Assembly (NCBI RefSeq): GCF_014192285.1 | Contig: NZ_JACHXQ010000017.1 | Location: 1-39,781, forward strand | From: Halomonas fontilapidosi | Lineage (GTDB): Bacteria > Pseudomonadota > Gammaproteobacteria > Pseudomonadales > Halomonadaceae | Length of the DNA: 39,781 bases | Direction: 5' to 3' | Shown: positions 32,746-39,781 of the stretch, piece by piece | Layout: every line of letters begins with the position of its first letter | Position numbering within the stretch: the stretch's first letter is position 1 | The notes under the pieces: model-generated | Database searches by the model: none | Told to the model about the DNA's origin: nothing | What the model saw: only the letters and a program-made list of their open reading frames with translations | Program-made: the position numbers and the translations under genes

Positions 32746-32832
32746 CCCCATCGCTAGAGCCCCCGCCCTGCGCGCGCAAGCATGGCAGCACGTCATGCAT
32801 CGACTCACGATACCCCTGCGCAGGAGCTCCCC

Positions 32833-34347
32833 ATGGCCCAGGACTACCACCACGGCATCCGTGTCGTCGAAATCAACAAGGGCACCCGGCCCATCCGCAC
32901 CGTGGCCACCGCAGTCATCGGCCTGGTGGCCACCGCCCCCAACGCGGCCGCCGGCGTGGCCGCCAGCCGGCTGATCGATTTCGCCGCCGTGAACTCCGGC
33001 GTCACCTACACCGCCGCCACCCCGGGCACCGACGGCAACGCCATCCGCGTGCGCTACGTCGACCCGGGCAGCGCTTCGGCCACCCTGGGCGTCACGGTCT
33101 CGGGCAGCGACATCACCGTCAGCCTGGCCACCGACATCGACAGCGCCATCACCAGCACCGCCGCCGAGGTGGCCAGCGCCGTCAACGCCGAGACCGAGGC
33201 CAACGCCCTGGTCACCGCCACCGAAGAGGGCGACGGCAGCGGCGTGGTCAACGCCACCGGCTTCCAGAACCTCACCGGCGGCGAGGACGAGCCCTTCCCG
33301 CTGGATACCCCGGTGCTGCTCACCGACCCGCTGGGCGCCCAGGGCGACGCCGGCGAGGAGGGCACCCTGGCCCGCTCGCTCAAGGCCATCAGCGACCAGG
33401 CCAAGACCCTGGTCGTGGTGGTGCGCGTCGCCGAAGGCGAGACCGACGAGGAGACCAAGACCAACGTCATCGGCGGGGTCGACGGCACCACCGGCAAGAA
33501 GACCGGCCTGCAGGCGCTGCTCTCCGCCGAGCAGACCTTCGGCGTCAAGCCGCGCATCCTCGGCGCCCCCGAGCTCGACGACGCCGACGTCACCGGCGCG
33601 CTGATCGGCGTCGCCCAGAAGCTGCGCGGCTTCGTCTACGCCTCCGCCGGCGACAGCGCCACCAAGGAAGACGCGGCCATGTACCGCGAGAACTTCGGCG
33701 CCCGCGAGGTGATGGTGATCTGGCCCGCCTTCACCGGTTGGGATACCGCCACCAGCTCCACCCGCACACTCTCAGCCGTGGCCCGCGCCATGGGCCTGCG
33801 GGCGAAGCTCGACAACGAGTTCGGCTGGCACAAGACGCTCTCCAACCGCCCCGTCGAGGGTGTCAGCGGCATCAGCAAGGACGTCTTCTGGGACCTGCAG
33901 GACCCGGCCACCGACGCCGGCTACCTGAACAGCCACGAGGTCACCACGCTGATCCAGCGCGGCGGCTATCGCTTCTGGGGCTCGCGCACCTGCTCCATCG
34001 ACCCGCTGTTCGCCTTCGAGAACTACACCCGCTCCGCCCAGGTGATCGCCGACACCATCGCCGAGGCGCACCTCTGGGCCGTCGACCTGCCCATGCACCC
34101 GAGCCTGGTCAAGGACATCATCGAGGGCATCAACGCCAAGTTCCGCGAGTGGATCCGGCGGGGCTACCTGCTGGGCGGCTCGGCCTGGTTCGACGCCGAG
34201 CTCAACACCCCCGAGGTGCTCAAGGCCGGCAAGCTCTACATCGACTACGACTACACGCCGGTGCCGCCGCTCGAGAACCTGATGTTCCAGCAGCGCATCA
34301 CCGACCGCTACCTGGTCGACTTCGCCGACCGCGTCGCCGCCGCCTGA
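32833..34347 (+). CDS. FI: Tail sheath protein FI with an inserted domain
   Basis: The 504-residue protein starts [21 protein letters not shown] like P2 FI. CAGGAG lies six bases before the ATG; an in-frame ATG at 32782 was not used because it has no site and lies in the promoter leader. P2 FI has 396 residues; the excess is an insert of about 110 residues (39-152, bases 32947-33288) between VATAPNA and [10 protein letters not shown]. The insert has an Ala/Thr/Val-rich strand pattern ([31 protein letters not shown]). It probably decorates the outside of the contractile sheath. The rest follows the family through [19 protein letters not shown]. Confidence 0.94.
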   Translation: MAQDYHHGIRVVEINKGTRPIRTVATAVIGLVATAPNAAAGVAASRLIDFAAVNSGVTYTAATPGTDGNAIRVRYVDPGSASATLGVTVSGSDITVSLATDIDSAITSTAAEVASAVNAETEANALVTATEEGDGSGVVNATGFQNLTGGEDEPFPLDTPVLLTDPLGAQGDAGEEGTLARSLKAISDQAKTLVVVVRVAEGETDEETKTNVIGGVDGTTGKKTGLQALLSAEQTFGVKPRILGAPELDDADVTGALIGVAQKLRGFVYASAGDSATKEDAAMYRENFGAREVMVIWPAFTGWDTATSSTRTLSAVARAMGLRAKLDNEFGWHKTLSNRPVEGVSGISKDVFWDLQDPATDAGYLNSHEVTTLIQRGGYRFWGSRTCSIDPLFAFENYTRSAQVIADTIAEAHLWAVDLPMHPSLVKDIIEGINAKFREWIRRGYLLGGSAWFDAELNTPEVLKAGKLYIDYDYTPVPPLENLMFQQRITDRYLVDFADRVAAA

Positions 34348-34359
34348 TAGGAGAGAGAC

Positions 34360-34869
34360 ATGGCACTTCCCCGCAAGCTGAAAGACTTCAACCTGTTCGG
34401 CGACGGCAACAACTGGCAGGGCCAGGTGCCCACGCTGACCCTGCCCGAGCTGGCCCGCGCCGTGGAGGAGTACCGCGGCGCCGGCATGGACGGCACCGTC
34501 GAGCTGGACATGGGCCAGGAGCTGATCGAGTTCGCTTGGCAGGTCGGCGGCATCATCGCCGAGATCTTCACCGAGTACGGCACCGCCCAGCACGACGCCA
34601 ACCTGCTGCGCTTCGCCGGCTCCTATGAGTCCGACGAGACCGGCGAGACCGTGCCGGTGGAGGTCACCGTGCGCGGCCGCCACAAGACCATCGCCATGGG
34701 CGAGGTCAGCCCCGGCGACAGCAACAGCATCGAGGTCACCACCACCTGCACCTACTACAAGCTGGTGGTCGACGGCGAGGAGCTGATCGAGATCGACGTG
34801 CCCGGCTACGTGTTCCGGGTGCGCGGCGTCGACCGCCTCGCCGAGCGCCGCCAGAACCTCGGCCTGTAA
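34360..34869 (+). CDS. FII: Tail tube protein FII
   Basis: The 169-residue protein (P2 FII, 172) begins MALPRKLKDFNLFGDGNNWQG and has the ELDMGQELIEFAWQVGG and VTVRGRHKTIAMGEVSPGD segments of the family. It stacks as hexameric rings to form the inner tube. The gene is followed by a perfect 18-base palindrome at 34900-34917 before gene E, which may lower downstream expression as tube protein is needed in large excess. Confidence 0.95.
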   Translation: MALPRKLKDFNLFGDGNNWQGQVPTLTLPELARAVEEYRGAGMDGTVELDMGQELIEFAWQVGGIIAEIFTEYGTAQHDANLLRFAGSYESDETGETVPVEVTVRGRHKTIAMGEVSPGDSNSIEVTTTCTYYKLVVDGEELIEIDVPGYVFRVRGVDRLAERRQNLGL

Positions 34870-34899
34870 GTGGTCGCCGAACGACGAGACCCACCCAAG

Positions 34900-34917
34900 C
34901 GGCCCCGATCGGGGCCG
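34900..34917. repeat. Intercistronic perfect palindrome between FII and E
   Basis: CGGCCCCGATCGGGGCCG is self-complementary and lies between the tube gene and the tail assembly gene. It has no U-run, so it is more likely an RNA hairpin or partial terminator that tunes expression than a complete stop. Confidence 0.6.
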
Positions 34918-34941
34918 TCTGCCTGCACCAGGAGAGACCCC

Positions 34942-35265
34942 ATGACCGAACAGAACAGCGTCGCCGAGCTGCCGCGCGCCATCACCGAAACCGTCGAGCT
35001 CGATTCGCCGATCACCCGCGGCTCGAAGACCGTCACCGAGATCCAGGTGCGCAAGCCCAAGTCCGGCGCCCTGCGCGGCGTGTCGCTGGCCGACGTGCTC
35101 AACATGGATGTTCAGGCGCTCACCAAGGTGCTGCCGCGCATCACCGAGCCGGCGCTCACCGAGCCCGAGCTGCGCGACCTGGACCCCGCCGACATGGTCC
35201 AGCTGGGCAACGTGGTGGCCAATTTTTTGCTACCCAAGCGCATGAAGGCCGACGCCGAGAGCTGA
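34942..35265 (+). CDS. E: Tail assembly chaperone E
   Basis: The 107-residue protein (P2 gpE, 91) follows the family: ITETVELDSPITRGSKTVTEIQVRKP, GALRGVSLADVLNMD and the LTEPELRDLDPADMVQLGNVVANF end. GGAGAGA precedes the ATG at 34942. It coats the tape measure during assembly. The slippery heptamer near its end gives the second product. Confidence 0.93.
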   Translation: MTEQNSVAELPRAITETVELDSPITRGSKTVTEIQVRKPKSGALRGVSLADVLNMDVQALTKVLPRITEPALTEPELRDLDPADMVQLGNVVANFLLPKRMKADAES

Positions 35266-35420
35266 GCCTGCCCAACTGCGTCGAGGACGCCATGGCGGAT
35301 CTCGCCATGGTGTTCCACTGGGGCCCCGGCGAGATGGACCCCATGCCCCTCGAGGAGCTCGCCAACTGGCGAGAGCGCGCCCGCCAACGACTCGAGCCCC
35401 CCAAGCAGCGGGGCCGCTAA
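34942..35420 (+). CDS. E': E-E' fusion chaperone made by -1 frameshift
   Basis: The heptamer T TTT TTG at 35223-35229 is in the right phase of gene E (AAT TTT TTG). Slipping back one base continues from 35229 in the -1 frame to TAA at 35418-35420, adding about 63 residues that include MADLAMVFHWGPGEMDPMPL and ELANWRERARQRL, the GpE' family signature. P2 uses the same slippery sequence for E+E'. An internal ATG at 35292 could make the last 42 residues alone. The two-product system sets the ratio of chaperones that bind the tape measure encoded next. Confidence 0.85.
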
Positions 35421-35432
35421 CCAGGAGCCGGC

Positions 35433-37751
35433 ATGGCCAAGGACCTGAACCTTTCCGTCACCCTCAAGGCCATCAACAAGGCCACCGGCCCGCTCAAGAA
35501 GATCATGCAGGGCAGCCGCGGCGTGGGTCGCGCCATGAAGGAGAGCCGCGAGGAGCTCAAGGACTTCAACGACCAGCAGAAGCGCATCGCCTCATATCGC
35601 GGCATGACGCAGCAGAGCAAGGCGACCCGCGACGCCCTGCGCGAGAAACGCCAGGAGCTCGAGCGCGTCACCCAGGAGCTCAAGACCACCACCGGGCCGA
35701 CCCGGCGCCTCACCCAGCAGCAGGCCAAGGCCCAGGCCGCCGTCGACAAGCTCAACACCGAGTACCGCGACCAGCGCGACCGCGTGCGCGAGCTCGCCAA
35801 GGGGCTGCCCCGCGCAGAGGACGGCACCCGCGGCCTCACCGCCCAGCAGCAGGCCCTCGACCGCCAGATCCGCGCCACGAATGAACGCCTGAACCGCCAG
35901 CGCAACGCCATGCAGCGCCTGGCCGACGCCGATGTCTCGGGGCGCTTCAGCCGCATGACCGGCGAGGTGGGGCGCTTCGGGCGGCGCACCCTGTTCGCCA
36001 CCGCCGGCGCGGCGGCCGGCATCTTCGGCCTCACCAACTCCACCGCCAGCCTGGGCGACGAGGTGGCGAAGAGCGGCGACAAGATCGGCATCGCCCTGGG
36101 CCCCTTCCAGGAGCTGCGCTACGCCGCCGAGCGCTCCGGCGTCAGCACCCAGAAGTTCGATTCCAGCCTGGAACGCTTCGTCAAGCGCCTCGGCGAGGCC
36201 CGCCAGGGCAGCGGTGCCGCCGCCAAGGCCTACGAGCAGCTTGGCATCAACGCCGACCAGCTCGCCCAGCTCACCCCCGACGCCGCCCTCGGCGTGGTCG
36301 CCGATCGGCTCGCCCAGGTCGAGAGCCACACCGACAGGGTGGCGCTCGCCGCCAAGTTCTTCGGCCGCGAGGGCGTGGCGATGGTCAACATGCTCAAGGA
36401 CGGCTCCAGCGGCCTCGAGGCGCTGCGCAAGGACGCCCGCGCCACCGGCTACGTGCTCAGCGACGAGGCCGCCCGCGACGCCGAGGTCTTCAAGGACGCC
36501 ATGCTCGATGCCGAGCTCGGCATGGCCGGCATGAAGAACACCATCGGCGCCGAGCTGATGCCCGCCATCACCGAGCTGATGGGCGACCTTTCCGGCTGGA
36601 TGCGCGAGAACCGCGACGAGGTGAAGGCCTTCGCCCGCGAGTTCGGCGAGCGCCTCAAGGCCGCCGTGCCGGTGATCCTCGAGCTGGGCCGGGGCGCGGC
36701 CACCTTCGCCGCCACCCTCGGCGTGCTCACCACCAAGGCCGCCGCCGCCGTGGGCGGCTTCGATAACCTGGCGGTGATCGCCGCCACCCTGTTCGCCGGC
36801 AAGGCCATCACCAGCGTGCTCAGCTTCGGGCTGGGCGTGGGCAAGGCCATCGGCGCCATGGCCGCCTTCGCCAAGACCCTTCCCATCGTCGCCAGCGGCG
36901 TGAAGGTGATCTCGGCGGCCTTCGCCGCCACGCCCATCGGCTGGGTCATCGCCGGCATCACCGCCGTCGCCCTGGGCGCGGCCTACCTGTGGAAGAACTG
37001 GGAGACCATCGGGCCCAAGTTCGCCGCCCTCTGGGAGAGCCTCAAGGCCATGCCCGGCGCCGCCTGGGCCGGCATCAAGGCCGCCTTCGGCGAGGGCATC
37101 CTCGGCGTCACCCGCCTGCTGCTCGACTGGTCGCCGCTGGGCCTGCTGTGGCGCGGCATCAGCACCGCCCTGGACAAGCTCGGCGTGAAGATCCCCGAGG
37201 GCTTCAAGTCGCTGGGCGGCGCCCTGGTCGACGGCATGATCGCCGGCATCGACGAGAAGTGGCAGGTGCTCAAGGACAAGATCGGCAGCACCGCCGGCGC
37301 GGTGACCGGCTGGTTCAAGGAGAAGCTCGGCATAGCCTCGCCCTCCAAGGTGTTCGCCGAGCTCGGCGGCCACACCATGGACGGCTACCAGCAGGGCCTG
37401 GCGCGCAACGAGCGCGGCCCGCTGCGCGAGGTGGACGCCTTCGCCAAGCGCCTGCGCCAGGCCGGCGGCGGCCTGGTGCTGGGCACCGCCGCCCTGGCCA
37501 GCGCCGGGGCCGTGGCCGGCAGCAGCGGCCCCCTGGGCCCGCCCAGCTTCGACGCCCGCGCCCCGCTCTCGGCGCCTGGCGCCGGCGGCTCCACGCTGAA
37601 CGGTGGCATCAACATCACCATCAACGCCGCCCCGGGCATGGACGAGCAGGCCCTCGCCCAGCGCGTGGCCAGCGAAGTCCAGCGCGCCATGGCCAGCGCC
37701 ACCCGCGACGCCGAGGCCCGCCGGCGCTCGGCCTTCCACGACATCGACTGA
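35433..37751 (+). CDS. T: Tape measure protein T
   Basis: The 772-residue protein (P2 gpT, 815) sets tail length. The first 180 residues are a coiled coil (NDQQKRIASYRGMTQ, LREKRQELERVTQELKTTTGPTRRL). Hydrophobic and Gly/Ala-rich segments follow (TLGVLTTKAAAAVGGFDNLAVIAATLFAGKAI, IGWVIAGITAVALGAAYLWKNW) that may enter the host membrane. The C-terminal part has the FKEKLGIASPSKVFAELGGHTMDGYQQGL tape-measure repeat. It follows E' after 12 bases. Confidence 0.95.
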   Translation: MAKDLNLSVTLKAINKATGPLKKIMQGSRGVGRAMKESREELKDFNDQQKRIASYRGMTQQSKATRDALREKRQELERVTQELKTTTGPTRRLTQQQAKAQAAVDKLNTEYRDQRDRVRELAKGLPRAEDGTRGLTAQQQALDRQIRATNERLNRQRNAMQRLADADVSGRFSRMTGEVGRFGRRTLFATAGAAAGIFGLTNSTASLGDEVAKSGDKIGIALGPFQELRYAAERSGVSTQKFDSSLERFVKRLGEARQGSGAAAKAYEQLGINADQLAQLTPDAALGVVADRLAQVESHTDRVALAAKFFGREGVAMVNMLKDGSSGLEALRKDARATGYVLSDEAARDAEVFKDAMLDAELGMAGMKNTIGAELMPAITELMGDLSGWMRENRDEVKAFAREFGERLKAAVPVILELGRGAATFAATLGVLTTKAAAAVGGFDNLAVIAATLFAGKAITSVLSFGLGVGKAIGAMAAFAKTLPIVASGVKVISAAFAATPIGWVIAGITAVALGAAYLWKNWETIGPKFAALWESLKAMPGAAWAGIKAAFGEGILGVTRLLLDWSPLGLLWRGISTALDKLGVKIPEGFKSLGGALVDGMIAGIDEKWQVLKDKIGSTAGAVTGWFKEKLGIASPSKVFAELGGHTMDGYQQGLARNERGPLREVDAFAKRLRQAGGGLVLGTAALASAGAVAGSSGPLGPPSFDARAPLSAPGAGGSTLNGGINITINAAPGMDEQALAQRVASEVQRAMASATRDAEARRRSAFHDID

Positions 37752-37762
37752 GGACCGCCCGC

Positions 37763-38206
37763 ATGATGATGGCCTACGGCATGTTCGTCTTCGCCCTCAA
37801 CTCCGCGCCCTATCAGGAGCTGCAGCGCCAGAGCGCCTGGCGCCACGAGGGTCAGGGGCGCATCGGCAAGCGCCCGGCCCGCCAGTTCCTCGGCCCGGGG
37901 GACGACACCATCACCCTCACCGGCACCCTGCTGCCCCACTTCACCGGCGGTCAGCAGAACCTCGACCAGCTGCGCCAGATGGCCGCCGAGGGCGCCGCCT
38001 GGCCGCTGATCGAGGGCAACGGCACCTTCTACGGGCTCTACGTCATCGAATCGCTCAACGAGAACAAGAGCCACCAGATGCGCGACGGCAGCGCCCAGCG
38101 CATCGGCTTCTCGCTCACCCTGCAGCGCGTGGATGACGACCGCGCCGACCTGCTGGGCAGCCTCACCGGCGCCCTGGCCCGCGCCGCCACCGGGCTGCTG
38201 GCATGA
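37763..38206 (+). CDS. U: Tail protein U
   Basis: The 147-residue protein (P2 gpU, 159) starts MMMAYGMFVFALNSAPYQELQRQSAW and continues with GRPARQFLGPGDDTI-like and GTLLPHFTGGQQNLDQLRQMA segments, WPLIEGNGTFYGLYVI and the SFSLTLQRV-like end. It has a role at the tail end. The frame is open far upstream through gene T, but the conserved start at 37763, 11 bases after T, is clear. Confidence 0.94.
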   Translation: MMMAYGMFVFALNSAPYQELQRQSAWRHEGQGRIGKRPARQFLGPGDDTITLTGTLLPHFTGGQQNLDQLRQMAAEGAAWPLIEGNGTFYGLYVIESLNENKSHQMRDGSAQRIGFSLTLQRVDDDRADLLGSLTGALARAATGLLA

Positions 38207-39240
38207 CCACAGCACGCCCACCCCGCGCCCCCGGCTACCGCCTCACGCTCGCCGGCCAGGTGATCAGCCCCGAGCTCGACGCCCGCCTGATGCGCCTGCG
38301 CCTCACCGATCGCCGCGGCCTCGAGGCCGACCAGCTCGATATCACCCTCTCCGACCACGACGGCCGCCTCGCGCTGCCGCGCCACGGCGCCGAGCTCACC
38401 CTGGCGCTAGGCTGGCAGGATGCCGGCCTGGTCGAGCGCGGCACCTTCATCGTCGACGAGGTGGAGCACTCCGGCGCCCCCGACGTCGTCGTCATCCGCG
38501 CGCGCAGCGCCGACATGCGCCGCCAGCTGCCCGGCAAGCGCTCGCAGGGCTGGCACGAGCTCACCCTCGGCGACATCGTCACCACCATCGCCCGCCGCCA
38601 CGACCTCGAGCCCGCCATCGGCACCACGCTCCAGGGCGTCTACGTGGAGCACGCCGACCAGACGGACGAGTCTGATCTGCACTTCCTCACCCGCCTGGCC
38701 GAGCAATACGACGCCATCGCCACCATCAAGGCCGGGCGCCTGCTGTTCATGGCCGCCGGCCAGGCCAGCACCGCCAGCGGCCGCGCCATCGCCCCGGTGA
38801 CCCTGCGCCGCCACCACGGCGACAGCCACCGCTACGTGGAGGCCGACCGCGACGCCTTCACAGGCGTTCTCGCCTACTGGCACGATCCGGATGCCGCCGA
38901 GCGCCGCGAGGTCATCGCCGGCTCTGATGAGAACCTCAAGCGCATGCGCCACACCTACGCCAGCCGCGACGACGCCGCGAGCGCCGCCAAAAGCGAGTGG
39001 CAGCGCATCCAGCGCGGCGGCGCCGAATGCTCACTGACGCTGGCCGAAGGGCGACCCGACCTCTACCCCGAGACGCCAGTGCGCTTGGCCGGCTTCAAGG
39101 CCACCATCGACGCCGTGGCGTGGCTCGTCACCGAGGTCACCCACGACCTGAGCGACATGGCATACATTAGCGGCGTGCAGATGGAGGTCCGTGATAGCGG
39201 AAGCTATAGCCCAAGACAAGGCACTTTCGAGCAAGACTGA
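38203..39240 (+). CDS. D: Baseplate hub protein D
   Basis: The 345-residue protein (P2 gpD, 387) overlaps U by ATGA. Family segments are LRLTDRRGLEADQLDITLSDHDGRLALPRHGAEL, GWQDAGLVERGTFIVDEVEHSGAPDVV, LPGKRSQGWHE and ESDLHFLTRLAEQYDA. It is the gp27-like hub between tube and spike. In P2 the next gene is ogr; here that gene has moved to the early operon. Confidence 0.95.
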   Translation: MTTARPPRAPGYRLTLAGQVISPELDARLMRLRLTDRRGLEADQLDITLSDHDGRLALPRHGAELTLALGWQDAGLVERGTFIVDEVEHSGAPDVVVIRARSADMRRQLPGKRSQGWHELTLGDIVTTIARRHDLEPAIGTTLQGVYVEHADQTDESDLHFLTRLAEQYDAIATIKAGRLLFMAAGQASTASGRAIAPVTLRRHHGDSHRYVEADRDAFTGVLAYWHDPDAAERREVIAGSDENLKRMRHTYASRDDAASAAKSEWQRIQRGGAECSLTLAEGRPDLYPETPVRLAGFKATIDAVAWLVTEVTHDLSDMAYISGVQMEVRDSGSYSPRQGTFEQD

Positions 39241-39259
39241 AGGGCAACACATTTTCGCC

Positions 39260-39287
39260 GCTGGGCGCTGGGCGCTGGGCGCTGGGT
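39260..39287. repeat. Short tandem repeat after gene D
   Basis: Four direct copies of the seven-base unit GCTGGGC (the last ending in T) lie 20 bases after the D stop. No function is evident; copy number may vary. Confidence 0.8.
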
Positions 39288-39360
39288 GATTGTCTTATGC
39301 TAAGTTTGTCATGGGCATGGCAACAGCCCCAGGGACAGTACCGACACAGGAGAACAGAAG

Positions 39361-39657
39361 ATGCCAATTTACGAATTACCATGTTCCGATGGCACAGACC
39401 GACACTGCACCGGCACAGTGGAGGTGCCAATCAGCATTGAGAGGCTAACTGCCGAGCAGCTCAAAGAAATTCAAGACTCAGGGGGTACGCGCCTCACGCC
39501 AGCACAACTCGCAAGCTTTGAGCTTGATGACCAAGAACGGAAGGAGCTCAAAGAGTTCGGCTCCGTCTACTTCGATATCGACATTGATGACATCTGCGAT
39601 CCCTGCGGCTCAGACCAAACCTACGACGATGAAGGCAATAATATCTCTGCTTTATAA
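39361..39657 (+). CDS. Small acidic protein of unknown function
   Basis: The 98-residue product has an AGGAG site nine bases before its ATG. It is acidic, with Cys near both ends (LPCSDGTDRHCTG; DDICDPCGSD) that could bind a metal. The first 20 residues look like a strand-forming start, and the middle has a helix ERLTAEQLKEIQDSG. No family is recognised. It lies between gene D and the IS, the place where P2 has ogr and where accessory genes are often found. Confidence 0.6.
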   Translation: MPIYELPCSDGTDRHCTGTVEVPISIERLTAEQLKEIQDSGGTRLTPAQLASFELDDQERKELKEFGSVYFDIDIDDICDPCGSDQTYDDEGNNISAL

Positions 39658-39694
39658 CCATCCAGAGTAAAAAGCCCCCGCCATCCCTGAACTG

Positions 39695-39738
39695 CACCCC
39701 GAAAGTTGGACACCCAATCCAACCTTCGGGGTGTTTTT
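39695..39738 (+). promoter_or_regulatory. Hairpin with T-run at the IS left end
   Basis: Sixteen-base arms (39695-39710 and 39718-39733, one mismatch) enclose CACCCAA and are followed by TTTTT. The stem ends right at the transposase start and includes the GGGGTG that would serve as ribosome site. Transcripts entering from outside would be terminated or have this site hidden; transcripts starting inside would not form the stem. Confidence 0.65.
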
Positions 39739-39781
39739 ATGAGCAATCGATACGACGAGTGGTTCAAGCTGCTGGTGGCTC
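39739..39781 (+). CDS. IS3-family transposase OrfA, N-terminal fragment
   Basis: The frame ATG AGC AAT CGA encodes MSNRYDEWFKLLVA up to the window edge. Start, length from the IS end (51 bases) and composition fit OrfA of an IS3-family element, whose helix-turn-helix would begin just beyond. Only 14 residues are visible, so the assignment leans on the inverted repeat. Confidence 0.65.
   Translation, partial: MSNRYDEWFKLLVA

Larger units (their letters stand above)
39688..39781 (+). mobile_element. 5' end of an IS3-family insertion sequence
   Basis: The element starts TGAACTGCACCCCGAAAG and continues out of the window. Its end matches the inverted repeat at 121-144 at 20 of 24 positions, and the orientation is the same. 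TCCC (39684-39687) just outside equals the four bases after the other end. The two ends can therefore be the two halves of one IS copy. Confidence 0.85.

Noticed and set aside
32782..32832. Upstream ATG extending the tail sheath by 17 residues
   Set aside because: No ribosome site is present and the extension is absent from the P2 FI family; the ATG at 32833 has a good site and the conserved N-terminus.
35592..37739. A 715-codon open frame opposite the tape measure gene
   Set aside because: It is low-complexity Gly/Ala/His-rich sequence caused by high GC at third positions of gene T; the same holds for 19215-20738 opposite O and N and 9438-10706 opposite the primase.

Overview
The window is a complete P2-type temperate myophage genome of a high-GC gammaproteobacterium, carrying several accessory genes. 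The base composition, the PrtN-like and KilAC-like regulators and the gene families suggest Halomonas or a relative, but this is an inference because no host marker gene is present. Both ends lie inside an IS3-family element in the same orientation: the 3' end of the IS at 1-144 and its 5' end from 39688. No host chromosomal genes flank the phage. Integrase, an iteron-rich probable origin and a probable cos site all lie in the middle of the window. The layout therefore reads best as a circular phage molecule (excised, or plasmid-like) opened at a single IS copy. An integrated prophage with two IS copies is the alternative.

Layout. 1-144 IS end. 145-577 nothing recognisable. 578-1742 a small ORF plus nucleotidyltransferase operon (minus) with a 25-bp-arm hairpin in front of it. 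1838-4073 an SOS module: a catalytically dead UmuD-like gene divergent from umuD-umuC, with a LexA box between them. 4310-7148 a minus-strand lysogeny operon: CI-type repressor, secreted Cys-repeat protein, HipA-like kinase and DUF3037-like partner. 7188-13263 the rightward early operon: three ribbon-helix-helix-like genes, an Ogr late activator, a primase-helicase, a KilAC-like protein, a TraR/DksA finger, small unknowns and a PrtN-like protein. 13278-15203 an AT-rich unknown gene and the tyrosine integrase (minus). 15204-16159 non-coding DNA with TACCAA repeats, about eleven GGTAAC-type iterons, a P2-like cos candidate and the portal terminator.

16160-39240 holds the late genes in P2 order: Q and P (minus), then O N M L X, lysis genes, R S, V W J I H G-like, a cargo insertion (29541-32525: propeller lipoprotein and O-acyltransferase), then FI FII E/E' T U D. 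39361-39657 is a small acidic unknown.

How it works together. Three nearly identical GTTGT-N13-ACAAC dyads lie exactly before the P/O, V and FI transcription units, and an Ogr zinc-finger gene sits in the early operon. This gives the usual early-to-late switch. The early promoter has its CI operator in the -35/-10 spacer, and CI has the S24 self-cleavage residues, so the phage is expected to be SOS-inducible, in parallel with its LexA-controlled umuDC. Cargo sits at the classic P2 accessory positions (between G and FI, and between the early genes and cos) and in the repressor operon. These genes are the best candidates for new biology.
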